Assembly: GCA_963847515.1 (NCBI GenBank)
Contig: CAWKAA010000007.1
Location: forward strand, 1,798,001-1,862,000
Reading direction: 5' to 3'
Origin: QHXW01 sp963847515
Lineage (GTDB): Bacteria > Acidobacteriota > Terriglobia > Bryobacterales > Bryobacteraceae
Length of the DNA: 64,000 nt
Each line of letters opens with the position of its first letter. Positions within the stretch are counted from its first letter, which is position 1. This document shows, piece after piece, positions 54,616 to 63,320 of the stretch. The position numbers and the translations under genes were made by a program. Below the pieces are notes generated by a model, which saw nothing but the letters and a program-made list of their open reading frames with translations, searched no databases and was not told the origin of the DNA.

Positions 54616-55938
54616 CTACGACGCTGTCATCGTGTGCGGATCCCAGTGGCAGATTCTCTTGTCGAAGTACGACGCGTTGCTCAGGAGGGCTGGGCCGGCG
54701 GCGCGCAAACCGAACACGCCGTCCTCAATCGACGGCTTCCGGGTTCGTACCGACTCGAGAAAAGCGCCATGGTGCTCGCGATGCGCATCATGATCTTCCG
54801 GTGGCACGAACTTATCTTCTTTCTCAGGACGCATGGCGTCGGCGGTGGCCTTGGTCTTGGGATACTTCTTGCGATACTCGGCCATGAATTGGTCCTGCAA
54901 CGCTTTCGGGAAAGTTCCGATGGTATAGCCGGGCTCGGCTTCGGGCGGCGTCGTGGTGAGGGTAACGCCAGCGGGACTCGTGTGCATCACTCCGTCACTT
55001 CCAGTGAAGCGGAAACCGAACTGCTCCTCGGCCACGCCGCTCTTGAAATTCACGCGCAGTGCAAGAGTGAAATCGGGGTGCGTCTCGGTCTTGGGATAGT
55101 CCAGCATAGCGAGCATCACATCGGGCACGTCGCGGCCGTCTTTCCAATAGCGCAGGCCGCCGGTGGCCATGACGCGCGTGGGACCCAGCGAGCGGGTGGC
55201 ATAGTGCAGGCCGCTGAGGAGATGTACAAACAGGTCGCCGGCAACGCCCGTACCGTAGTCCCGATAGTTGCGCCAGCGGAACAGGCGCACCGGCTCGAAA
55301 GGAACCTTGGGCGCGTTGCCCAGAAAGCGATCCCAGTCGATGTTACCGGGCGCGGCATCGGGTGGAATGGAATATTCCCAGGCGCCGATCGCGGTGTTGC
55401 GGTCGAGCCATGCCTCCACCATGTTGAGCTGGCCGATCGCGCCGGCCTGCAACAGCTCGCGCGCCTTCTGATACACCAGCGAGCTGACGTACTGGCTGCC
55501 CACCTGGAAAATCCGGCCGCTGCGCTCCTGTGCGGCGATCACATCTTTGCCCTCTTCGGGGAAGTGCACCATGGGCTTCTCGCAGTAGACGTCTTTGCCG
55601 GCATTGAGTGCGTCGATGGTGATACGCGAGTGCCAGTGGTCGGGGGTGGCCACGATCACGGAGTCGATGTCTTTGCGCGCCAAAACCTCGCGGTAGTCGC
55701 GCGTGGTGAACAGGTGATTCCCCCAGACTTCCTTGGCACGCACCAGGCGGCCATCGTAGATATCGCATACGGCGGCCAACTCTACACCGGGATAGGACAA
55801 CTGGTAATTCGTGTCGCCGGAGCCCATGCCTCCGGCGCCGATCAGCGCGATACGAATTTTGTCGTTAGCGGCGATCCTCTGCGCAGCCAAGCCGGCCATG
55901 GCCGCCGACTGTAGAAAATGACGTCTGCTCGTACTCAT
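54616..55938 (-). CDS. Tat-exported Gfo/Idh/MocA family oxidoreductase
   Basis: A 440-residue protein with a twin-arginine signal (MSTSRRHFLQSAAMAGLAAQ), a Rossmann domain (IRIALIGAGGMGSGDTNYQL; SVIVATPDHWHSRITIDALN; CEKPMVHFPEEGKDVI) and the C-terminal domain with a conserved His (GDLFVHLLSGLHYATRSLGP). It is longer than the copy at 31754 and belongs to the same general group, with low similarity. AGGAGCAA precedes the ATG. The likely substrate is a carbohydrate or glycoside, oxidised or epimerised via bound NAD(P). It probably acts in the periplasm. Confidence 0.85.
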   Translation of the reverse strand: MSTSRRHFLQSAAMAGLAAQRIAANDKIRIALIGAGGMGSGDTNYQLSYPGVELAAVCDIYDGRLVRAKEVWGNHLFTTRDYREVLARKDIDSVIVATPDHWHSRITIDALNAGKDVYCEKPMVHFPEEGKDVIAAQERSGRIFQVGSQYVSSLVYQKARELLQAGAIGQLNMVEAWLDRNTAIGAWEYSIPPDAAPGNIDWDRFLGNAPKVPFEPVRLFRWRNYRDYGTGVAGDLFVHLLSGLHYATRSLGPTRVMATGGLRYWKDGRDVPDVMLAMLDYPKTETHPDFTLALRVNFKSGVAEEQFGFRFTGSDGVMHTSPAGVTLTTTPPEAEPGYTIGTFPKALQDQFMAEYRKKYPKTKATADAMRPEKEDKFVPPEDHDAHREHHGAFLESVRTRKPSIEDGVFGLRAAGPALLSNASYFDKRICHWDPHTMTAS

Positions 55939-55963
55939 GGTGATTGCTCCTGTACTTATATGA

Positions 55964-56467
55964 TTATTCCAGCAGCATCGGTTCCAGGCGTTCCTCGGGC
56001 CTCGGCTTCAGATGCGGGTTGCGGTTCAAGAAGCGCGCGCACGTGTTCCAGCGCAGAATGGAGTCGTCGTTTCCAGCCGGACGAATGGCTTCAGCGCGTT
56101 CGTATTGATCCATGGCGTCTCGAAACCAGCCGTAAGCAATGGACCCAGTTCCCAGCCCGGCCTGATTGATTAGGGCGCGCGCTCGACGTTCGGAAATGAT
56201 GCCAGCATAGTACAGCTGCGAGTACGGGTCCCGCAGCCGGGGGAGAACTTCGCGCGCTTCGCTGACCCGCGGACCCGACCCGCTTTCAAACTGATCGGTA
56301 ATAGCCAGAAGCAATGAGATGAGGGCCTCCTGGTTGCCGGGATCGCGGCGTAGGATATCCTGGCAAATGCTTTCGGCCTGCTCGGGCTCGTTTAGCAATC
56401 GATAGCGTTCAACGCGCGCCAGCGCTCCCGGAATAGCTTCCTGGGACAGCGGTTTTAGCTCCAGCAT
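55964..56467 (-). CDS. Small TPR-like protein downstream of sdhB
   Basis: A 167-residue soluble protein with helical TPR-like repeats: RYRLLNEPEQAESICQDILR, RDPGNQEALISLLLAITDQF, and AMDQYERAEAIRPAGNDDSI, then a Trp/Cys/Pro-containing tail. It overlaps the 3' end of sdhB by 59 bp, so it is in the same transcript as the succinate dehydrogenase genes. It might help assemble that complex, but no known assembly factor resembles it. The start is the first in-frame ATG; the region upstream belongs to sdhB. Confidence 0.7.
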   Translation of the reverse strand: MLELKPLSQEAIPGALARVERYRLLNEPEQAESICQDILRRDPGNQEALISLLLAITDQFESGSGPRVSEAREVLPRLRDPYSQLYYAGIISERRARALINQAGLGTGSIAYGWFRDAMDQYERAEAIRPAGNDDSILRWNTCARFLNRNPHLKPRPEERLEPMLLE

Positions 56468-57254
56468 CGGTATCCTCCTTCAACTCGGGCCGCTTTGCGC
56501 TTCGCCCGGATTTTTTACCTTGAAACAAACGAAACAGTCTGGTGACCGGATCGTAAAACTCATCGACAACCCGTTCCTTGAGAGGAATAATCGCGTTCTC
56601 GGTAATGGTGATGTGCTCGGGACAGACTTTGCGGCAGCAGGTTGTGATGTTGCAGTAGCCGACGCCATGCGCCTGCTTCAAGTCTTCCAAGCGATCCTCG
56701 GTGTCGAGCGGGTGCATTTCGAGCGCCGCGACGTGCACAAAATACCGCGGACCGGCGAACTCGTCGAAATAATGGTGCTCACGCAAGACATGGCACACGT
56801 CCTGGCATAAGAAGCATTCGATGCACTTGCGAAACTCCTGCACGCGGTCGATATCCTGCTGTGCCATGCGCCAGGTTCCATCGGGAGCATCCGGCGGGCG
56901 CGGATTGAATTTCTTGATGGTCTTTTTCACCCGGAAATTCCACGAGACATCTGTAACCAGGTCCTTGATCAGTGGGAAACTGCGCATCGGTTCCACGGTG
57001 ACGGGTTGATCCAGACGCAGCGTGTTCAGCCGTGTCATGCACATTAGCTTGGGCATGCCATTCACTTCCGCCGAGCATGAGCCGCACTTGCCCGCCTTGC
57101 AGTTCCAGCGCAGCGAGAGATCGTTGGCCTGCTCGGCCTGAATCCTGTGCACGGCATCCAGGACCACCATGCCTTCCGAGACGCTGGTCGCGTAATCCTG
57201 GAATCTTCCCTTCTCACGATCTCCGCGCCAGATCCGAAACGTGGCAGTAGCCAT
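56409..57254 (-). CDS. sdhB: Succinate dehydrogenase/fumarate reductase iron-sulphur subunit
   Basis: A 281-residue electron-transfer subunit. The N-terminal [2Fe-2S] domain has CKAGKCGSCSAEVNG and a fourth Cys in LMCMTRLN. The C-terminal part has CIECFLCQDVC ([4Fe-4S] site) and the [3Fe-4S] group CNITTCCRKVCPEH. It passes electrons from the FAD subunit to quinone. The last 35 residues are Lys/Ser-rich and dispensable-looking. Its ATG overlaps the sdhA stop by 1 bp (TAATG). Confidence 0.9.
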   Translation of the reverse strand: MATATFRIWRGDREKGRFQDYATSVSEGMVVLDAVHRIQAEQANDLSLRWNCKAGKCGSCSAEVNGMPKLMCMTRLNTLRLDQPVTVEPMRSFPLIKDLVTDVSWNFRVKKTIKKFNPRPPDAPDGTWRMAQQDIDRVQEFRKCIECFLCQDVCHVLREHHYFDEFAGPRYFVHVAALEMHPLDTEDRLEDLKQAHGVGYCNITTCCRKVCPEHITITENAIIPLKERVVDEFYDPVTRLFRLFQGKKSGRSAKRPELKEDTDAGAKTAVPGSYSGSAGAR

Positions 57255-59065
57255 TATTTCATCTCCTCGATGATCTGCTTCAATTCCGGCGGCATCTCCG
57301 GAACGGGTTCGCGATGAACCTGCATCTCGCCGGCCGGGGCCCGCCGAACCACCATACTGATCTTGCCCAATTCAGCGCTCTTGGACGGGCGATCTTCGCG
57401 AAAATGGGCGCCCCGGCTCTCATCTCTCTCGATCGCTGCGCGCGCAATGGCTTCGGAAACCGTCAGCAGATTGGGAAGGTCGAGCGCGGTGTGCCAGCCG
57501 TTGTTGTATTCGCGATTGCCTTCGACTGATACTTTGCTGGTCCGTCTGGACAGCTCCTCGATCTCTGCAAGCGCCTGCTTCATTTCGCTTTCCGTGCGCA
57601 CAATGCCCACCAGATCTTGCATAATCTCCTGGAGCTTTTGCTGGATCTGATAAGGCCCGGTTCCGTTGTTGCGCTCGAAGGGCGCGAGCGCCCGGGCGGC
57701 CGCCTGGCTGACCAGAGCATTGTCGATACGCCCTTCTCTATGCTCTTTGGCGAAACATGCGGCATAACGGCCGGCCCGTTTGCCGAATACCAGCAGGTCC
57801 GAGAGCGAATTCCCGCCCAGGCGGTTGGCGCCGTGCAGGCCCGCCGCGCATTCGCCCGCGGCGAACAAGCCCGGCACCGTTGACATCTGCGTATCGCCAT
57901 CCACCTTGACCCCGCCCATCATGTAGTGCGTGGTAGGGCCGACTTCCATAGGCTCTTTGGTGATGTCGATATCCGCCAGTTCTTTGAACTGGTGGTACAT
58001 GCTGGGAAGCTTCCTTTGAATGTGCTCGGCTGCATTGGGAAGGCGCTCCTTGATCCATGAGATGTCGAGAAACACGCCGCCGTGCGGGCTGCCTCGGCCC
58101 TCCTTGATCTGGCGCACGATGCAACGTGCGATGTGATCGCGCGTCAGCAGCTCCGGCGGCCGTCGGGCATCCTTATCACCCTGCGTGTACCGCCAGCCTT
58201 CTTCCTCGTTGTCGGCGGTTTGCGCGCGGTATAGTTCGGGAATGTCGTCGAACATGAAGCGGCGGCCTTCCTTGTTGCGCAGAACACCGCCTTCGCCCCG
58301 TACACCCTCGGTCACCAGGATGCCGCACACGCTGGGGGGCCAGATCATGCCGGTGGGATGGAACTGAACGAATTCCATGTCCAGGAGATCGGCGCCCGCA
58401 TCGTAGGCGAGCGCGTGGCCGTCGCCCGTATATTCCCAACTGTTGCTCGTAATCTTATAGGCGCGCCCAATGCCGCCCGTCGCCAGCACCACGGCTTTCG
58501 CCCGGAATGTAAGAAAGCGACCGCGCTCGCGCTCGTAACCGAACACTCCCGTCACCCGGCCATCATCGGTGAGCAGCGCCAGCACGGTAGATTCCATGTG
58601 CACTTCGATGCCCTGGTGAATGCCGTGATCCTGCAGCGTGCGGATCATCTCGAGGCCGGTGCGATCGCCGACGTGTGCCAACCGCGGATATTTGTGACCC
58701 CCAAAGTTGCGCTGCAGGATGCGGCCGTCTTGGGTCCGATCGAACAGCGCGCCCCAGGCTTCCAGCTCGCGAACGCACTCCGGCGCCTCTTTGGCATGCA
58801 GCTCGGCCATCCGCCAGTTACTTAGATACTGTCCGCCGCGCATGGTGTCCGCAAAGTGGACCTTCCAGTTGTCGCGGTCGTCCACATTGCCCATGGCGGC
58901 GGCAATCCCGCCTTCAGCCATTACAGTGTGGGCTTTTCCGAGAAGCGATTTGCAGATCATGCCAACCGACACTCCCATGGAGGAAGCTTCGATGGCCGCC
59001 CTCAATCCCGCTCCGCCCGCTCCGATCACCAGCACATCGTAAGAGTGCGTCTGGTATTCGGGCAT
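57254..59065 (-). CDS. sdhA: Succinate dehydrogenase/fumarate reductase flavoprotein subunit
   Basis: A 603-residue flavoprotein. The dinucleotide site is YDVLVIGAGGAGLRAAIEAS. The covalent-FAD His motif is AHTVMAEGGIAAAMGN. The active-site region LDMEFVQFHPTGMIWPPSVC has the His and Thr expected. The catalytic Arg lies in ITKEPMEVGPTTHYMMGGVK and GEGGVLRN, and the C-terminal capping segment is CAAGLHGANRLGGNSLSDLL. It oxidises succinate to fumarate, or the reverse. Its start follows the stop of the anchor gene directly. Confidence 0.95.
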   Translation of the reverse strand: MPEYQTHSYDVLVIGAGGAGLRAAIEASSMGVSVGMICKSLLGKAHTVMAEGGIAAAMGNVDDRDNWKVHFADTMRGGQYLSNWRMAELHAKEAPECVRELEAWGALFDRTQDGRILQRNFGGHKYPRLAHVGDRTGLEMIRTLQDHGIHQGIEVHMESTVLALLTDDGRVTGVFGYERERGRFLTFRAKAVVLATGGIGRAYKITSNSWEYTGDGHALAYDAGADLLDMEFVQFHPTGMIWPPSVCGILVTEGVRGEGGVLRNKEGRRFMFDDIPELYRAQTADNEEEGWRYTQGDKDARRPPELLTRDHIARCIVRQIKEGRGSPHGGVFLDISWIKERLPNAAEHIQRKLPSMYHQFKELADIDITKEPMEVGPTTHYMMGGVKVDGDTQMSTVPGLFAAGECAAGLHGANRLGGNSLSDLLVFGKRAGRYAACFAKEHREGRIDNALVSQAAARALAPFERNNGTGPYQIQQKLQEIMQDLVGIVRTESEMKQALAEIEELSRRTSKVSVEGNREYNNGWHTALDLPNLLTVSEAIARAAIERDESRGAHFREDRPSKSAELGKISMVVRRAPAGEMQVHREPVPEMPPELKQIIEEMK

Positions 59066-59869
59066 TCAGAGGATCCTCCAATCGGACCAGATGCCCATGG
59101 CGCAGAGGCGGACGTAGATGTCCGAGAACATGACCGAAGTAAGGCTCATCCAGGCCCAGAGCATGTGGCGGCGGTTCAGGCAACTGGAACAGTCGTAAGC
59201 CTTCTTACAGACGGGCGACTCAGACAGCCGGTCCAGCCGTCCGCCCGCCAGGTGCCGCAAGGAGTGGCAGCCGAGGGTGTAGCCACTCAGCATCACGACA
59301 TTGGCCGTCAGTACTAGAGTGCCTAGTCCGATTCCGAAAGACACGTGGCCCGTGGCCGCGTCCGTAAACCACAGCGCTTTCCACGCGTCATAGGCGAGAA
59401 TTCCGATGATGAAGATGGCAAGGTATAAAAAATAACGGTGGATGTTCTGCATGATGAGCGGGAAGGAATGCTCGCCGAGGTAATGCGTGCGCGGCTCGCC
59501 TACGGTGCAGGAGGGTGGATCGGCCCAGAAGGCTTTGTAGTAGGCGCCCCGATAGTAATAGCAAGTCACACGAAATAGGCCGGGAGCCCAGAGGATCAGA
59601 AGCGCCGGCGAAAACAGCAACCACGCCGGCCACCAGGCAGGCTTAGGCCCGAACCAACTATGCGGTGATTCGCCAAACAGTTCGGGAGAGTAAAACGGGG
59701 AGAGGTATGGCCCCCAGTAATAGTACTTTCCCTGGAAGGCAGCCCAATTGGCGTAGACGAAGAAAGTGGATAATCCCAAAAACACGGCCAGCGGCTGCAG
59801 CCACCACCAGTCGCGGCGGCCGGTCTGCCCGAAGCCACGCGGAGTCCAAACCACATCTGCAAAGGGCAT
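59066..59869 (-). CDS. sdhC: Succinate dehydrogenase membrane anchor subunit
   Basis: A 267-residue integral protein, first gene of the operon. It has about five helices (WWWLQPLAVFLGLSTFFVYA, WLLFSPALLILWAPGLFRVT, HRYFLYLAIFIIGILAYDAW, LGTLVLTANVVMLSGYTLGC and the last near HMLWAWMSLTSVMFSDIYVR). His in HYLGEHSFPLIMQNIHRY and GCHSLRHL are candidate heme ligands. A Cys group (CKKAYDCSSC) near the end is unusual. The single large anchor, instead of SdhC plus SdhD, resembles the actinobacterial Sdh1-type layout. AAAGGAG precedes the ATG. Confidence 0.75.
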   Translation of the reverse strand: MPFADVVWTPRGFGQTGRRDWWWLQPLAVFLGLSTFFVYANWAAFQGKYYYWGPYLSPFYSPELFGESPHSWFGPKPAWWPAWLLFSPALLILWAPGLFRVTCYYYRGAYYKAFWADPPSCTVGEPRTHYLGEHSFPLIMQNIHRYFLYLAIFIIGILAYDAWKALWFTDAATGHVSFGIGLGTLVLTANVVMLSGYTLGCHSLRHLAGGRLDRLSESPVCKKAYDCSSCLNRRHMLWAWMSLTSVMFSDIYVRLCAMGIWSDWRIL

Positions 59870-59962
59870 CGAGAGACGCTCCTTTCGCCCATTCCCAGGG
59901 TTGAATGTTCAAGATTACTACATCCGTGAGTCGTTGGGCTGCAAGGAAATCAACCGAGCAAT

Positions 59963-60018
59963 GTTACATCCTGAACGTTACATGCTCGTTCTCGGCGGTG
60001 AAATGGCTGTGCTATAAT
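59963..60018 (+). promoter_or_regulatory. Promoter region of the malectin gene
   Basis: A direct repeat GTTACAT occurs at 59963-59969 and 59977-59983 (14 bp centre to centre). A consensus TATAAT at 60013-60018 ends 10 nt before the ATG at 60029. This is a plausible leaderless promoter with an upstream operator. The divergent sdh operon begins at 59869. Confidence 0.5.
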
Positions 60019-60028
60019 CACCCCACTA

Positions 60029-61612
60029 ATGGGGCAGATCTCGGCGCTGGGGGCGCTTGCGGGGCGGGAGAAAGCTGAACTCGACAACATCTTGTCGTCT
60101 GCAGCGTTTGGCCGTTCTCCACGACTAGCCCACCTGTTGCAATATCTGTGCACGAAGTACTTCGAAGGCGAAGCCGACCAGATCAAAGAATACAATATCG
60201 CGGTCGACGTGCTGAACCGGCCGGAAACCTTCGATCCCGCTGAAGATGCCATTGCCCGCGTTGAAGTGCACCGTCTTCGAAAGAAGCTCAAAGAGTATTA
60301 CGAAACGGAAGGAACCGATCACGCGATCAGGATCGTAATTCCGACCGGACGCTACGGGCCCGTTTTCCTGACGGCAGCGCAAGTGGTGGCGGATGAGGAG
60401 CTGTCGACGCCACACGAGGAATCGGCCGTGCCCGCGAATGGACACCGGGGCGTTCCGCCAGGTGAGACCCATGCCCTAGTCCCTCCCGGCAAGCTCAAAA
60501 TCGGTTTAATGGTTTTGTTCGGGATATCCGCACTGATAGTGCTGGCGATCCGGTTATGGCCCGTGGCCGGTTCGCGCGTCGTCGGAACTAAGGCCGTTAT
60601 TGCGAGCACCATACCGAATCAGGACGTGACCATCCCGCCGGTGGCGCCTCTTTCGGACGAAACGGTGCGCATCCTCTGCGGCCAACGCAAACCGCGCACG
60701 GACAAGCTTGGCTACACTTGGGGCCCAGACCGTTATTTTGAGGGAGGAGATTACTCGGAGAGTCCAGGCAGGTTCTTGACCCGCACGACGGATCCGGCGC
60801 TGTTTGAAGGCGCCCGCACCGGCAGTTTCAGCTACAATATCCCGCTCAAACCCGGCGTCTATGAACTTCACCTGTACTTCGCTGAAACCAGCTTCGGAGC
60901 TGGTACCCCGGCTGGTGGCGGAGAAAACAGCCGCGTCTTTCACGTGGCCTTGAATGGTAAGCGCATTCTGAGCGAGTTGGACATCGTATCCGATGCGGGT
61001 GGTCCGGCCGTTGTCGACGAGCGGGTTTTCAAAGACATCTTGCCGGGTGCTGACGGGATGCTGCATGTCCGCTTCATGAGTCAGAGATCGCAGCCGATGG
61101 TGAGCGCCATCAAGGTGGAGCCCGCGCAACCCCACCGTCTAAATCCCATCCGAATGGTCGCGCTGGATAAACCCTGCTTGGATTCCCGCCGGCAAACCTG
61201 GATGCCGGACGACTTCTGGAGTGGAGGGCAAATGGGTGCGCCTACGGGCAAGCCTGAGGGAGCCCGCGACAGTAACCTCTACACCAGAGAGCGTTACGGT
61301 AATTTCAGCTATGCCATCCCCGTGGGTGAAGGCGAATATGCGGTTACGCTCCATTTCGCGGAGAAGTTTTGGGGCCTGGAGAATCCAGGAGGCGGCGGCG
61401 AAGGTAGCCGCATTTTCGACGTTTTCTGCAATGGTGTCGCGCTGCTTCGCGATCTGGATGTATATAAAGAGGCCGGTGGCAATCGGCCGCTATTGAAAAC
61501 CTTCCATGGACTCAAAGCCAATGCGCAGGGCAAGTTGCTGCTTTCTTTTGTGCCGGTGAAGAATTACGCCTCGGTCTACGCCGTGGAAGTTCTCGACGAA
61601 TCTGCGCAGTAG
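60029..61612 (+). CDS. Winged-helix/TM/double-malectin protein
   Basis: A 527-residue protein with an unusual layout. Residues about 10-115 are a soluble domain (REKAELDNILSSAAFGRSPR; HLLQYLCTKYFEGEADQIKE; DAIARVEVHRLRKKLKEYYE), like the winged-helix segment at the N-terminus of TolB/adenylate-cyclase-type regulators in Acidobacteriota. One transmembrane helix (about 151-170: KIGLMVLFGISALIVLAIRL) follows. Then come two malectin-type carbohydrate-binding domains (about 215-365: GSFSYNIPLKPGVYELHLYF; about 370-525: GNFSYAIPVGEGEYAVTLHF). It could sense sugars outside and act inside. It is convergent with the CRTAC1 gene, 3 bp apart. Confidence 0.75.
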   Translation: MGQISALGALAGREKAELDNILSSAAFGRSPRLAHLLQYLCTKYFEGEADQIKEYNIAVDVLNRPETFDPAEDAIARVEVHRLRKKLKEYYETEGTDHAIRIVIPTGRYGPVFLTAAQVVADEELSTPHEESAVPANGHRGVPPGETHALVPPGKLKIGLMVLFGISALIVLAIRLWPVAGSRVVGTKAVIASTIPNQDVTIPPVAPLSDETVRILCGQRKPRTDKLGYTWGPDRYFEGGDYSESPGRFLTRTTDPALFEGARTGSFSYNIPLKPGVYELHLYFAETSFGAGTPAGGGENSRVFHVALNGKRILSELDIVSDAGGPAVVDERVFKDILPGADGMLHVRFMSQRSQPMVSAIKVEPAQPHRLNPIRMVALDKPCLDSRRQTWMPDDFWSGGQMGAPTGKPEGARDSNLYTRERYGNFSYAIPVGEGEYAVTLHFAEKFWGLENPGGGGEGSRIFDVFCNGVALLRDLDVYKEAGGNRPLLKTFHGLKANAQGKLLLSFVPVKNYASVYAVEVLDESAQ

Positions 61613-61615
61613 CTC

Positions 61616-63313
61616 TTAGGAAGCGACACCTTTTCCTTCGACGACACGAATGTACTGGTTGATGGGCAGGTTCGTGAATTTGTCGATCTGTTTGCTTGGC
61701 CCCGGCCAGTGTATTTCCAGCTCATCAATTTTCGTGGCAGTCCCGATTCCCAACACGACTCGCGCATCGTGGGACGACAGATAACTTCCGCCGCTATTCT
61801 TGAGCCGGGAACGCTTCCGGCCTCCTGCGCTCCAGTAAATCCTGGCGCCAACCGCGTCGCGGTGGCAGTTAACGCCTTCGAGCGTGACGCCCAGCCAGTT
61901 GTTCCCCTTGGCGGCGTTATTCTTGAGCAACAGGGGCGCGCCGCCGTTGACGCAGACGAGAACATCGAGCGCACCGTCATTGTCATAGTCGCCAACCGCC
62001 AGCCCACGCGCATTGAATGTCTTCTGAAACGCAGGCCCGCCTTGTTCACTCACATTGTGCAGCTTCCCATCGTCGCCTTGACGGAACAATAACAGCGGCT
62101 CCTTCCAGGTGACCTGCAAGGAATATTCGGCGATCATGTCGTCGGGATGGCCGTTAGCCAGAATCAAATCCACGTTGCCATCGTTGTCGAAATCAAAGTA
62201 TTTGAGCCCCCAGCCGCTGAGAAGGCGCGTTGCCTGGGCGACACCATTCACTACGGCTACATCTTCAAATGATTCGTCCTTATTGTTTCTGTAGACGGAG
62301 AACATCTCCTGGTCCACATTGGCGACAAACAAGTCCTGCCAGCCGCGGTGGCCGAGGTCAGCCGCGTCGACGCCCATTCCCGACCGTGCCTTGCCATTTT
62401 GGCTGAACGCGACACCGGCATCGAGGCCGCCTTCGTCCCACTTCCAGGTGCCGCCCGGACCCGGCCCTCGATTTACATACAGGAAATCCTGCACGGTATC
62501 ATTGGCGACGAACAGGTCCATGCGGCCGTCATTGTTGATATCGGTGGCCACCACACCGAGGCCTTTCCCGAGAGTCTTGCCGATTACCGAATTCTTTCCC
62601 ACTTCCGTAAATGTGCCGTCACCGTTGTTGTGATACAGAAAGCTGTGCGTCGGAATGAAAACTTTTGGGATGCAATAGTAGTATTTCCCCAGCGCATTAT
62701 TGCCGCATCCGACGCGATGATCGGCTGAGTAGTCGACGAAACTGCAAATGAAAAGATCTAGCCGGCCGTCGTTGTCGTAATCGAACCAGACTGCGCTGGT
62801 GGTCCAGCCGGGCGTGGCCAGGCCGGCTTTCTCCGTCACATCGCGGAATGTGCCGTTCCTTTTGTTTTGATAGAGGATACATTTTCCGTAAGATGTGACG
62901 AATAGGTCGGGCCATCCGTCGTTATCGAAATCGCCAACCGCGACGCCCATGCCGAAGGTTCCGCCGCTCACACCGGCTTTTTCCGTCACATCGGTAAAGG
63001 TTCCGTCGCGATTGTTCTTGTACAAGGCATTCCGCACTGGTTTGGAGGGAGTGTAGAAATCACAGGGGCCGGAGTTGACCAGGTAAAGGTCCATCCAGCC
63101 ATCGTTGTCGTAGTCGAGAAACGCCACGCCCGCGCCCATGGTTTCGGGTAGATGGCGGCGTGGAGACATGGCAGCATCGTGGACAAAGGCAATGCCGCTC
63201 AATTTCGAGGGAATCTCGAGAAACAGCGGCTGGGTTGGCTCAATCGGCGCGCCGGGCAGGCGAAGCGCGCTACCGCCGGCGAGCCATAACCATTCTCTTC
63301 GGGTCAAATTCAC
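61616..63313 (-). CDS. CRTAC1-type FG-GAP/ASPIC-UnbV protein
   Basis: A 565-residue exported protein with a twin-arginine-like or Sec start (MNLTRREWLWLAGGSALRLP). Six or seven FG-GAP/VCBS blades follow, each with a calcium loop: FLDYDNDGWMDLYLVNSGP, GDFDNDGWPDLFVTSYGK, FDYDNDGRLDLFICSFV, TDINNDGRMDLFVANDT, FDFDNDGNVDLILANGH and GDYDNDGALDVLVCVNG. The C-terminal ASPIC/UnbV domain (NNWLGVTLEGVNCHRDAVGA, RIYWSAGG) completes the CRTAC1 layout. One blade (DLGHRGWQDLFVANVDQ) has lost its calcium ligands. It is probably a surface or periplasmic binding protein; the role is unknown. Confidence 0.85.
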   Translation of the reverse strand: MNLTRREWLWLAGGSALRLPGAPIEPTQPLFLEIPSKLSGIAFVHDAAMSPRRHLPETMGAGVAFLDYDNDGWMDLYLVNSGPCDFYTPSKPVRNALYKNNRDGTFTDVTEKAGVSGGTFGMGVAVGDFDNDGWPDLFVTSYGKCILYQNKRNGTFRDVTEKAGLATPGWTTSAVWFDYDNDGRLDLFICSFVDYSADHRVGCGNNALGKYYYCIPKVFIPTHSFLYHNNGDGTFTEVGKNSVIGKTLGKGLGVVATDINNDGRMDLFVANDTVQDFLYVNRGPGPGGTWKWDEGGLDAGVAFSQNGKARSGMGVDAADLGHRGWQDLFVANVDQEMFSVYRNNKDESFEDVAVVNGVAQATRLLSGWGLKYFDFDNDGNVDLILANGHPDDMIAEYSLQVTWKEPLLLFRQGDDGKLHNVSEQGGPAFQKTFNARGLAVGDYDNDGALDVLVCVNGGAPLLLKNNAAKGNNWLGVTLEGVNCHRDAVGARIYWSAGGRKRSRLKNSGGSYLSSHDARVVLGIGTATKIDELEIHWPGPSKQIDKFTNLPINQYIRVVEGKGVAS

Positions 63314-63320
63314 TGAGGGC

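Noticed and set aside
54634..55914. 426-codon plus-strand frame opposite the Gfo/Idh/MocA gene
   Set aside because: Antisense shadow rich in Gly, His and Val; the opposite strand encodes a complete Tat-signal oxidoreductase.
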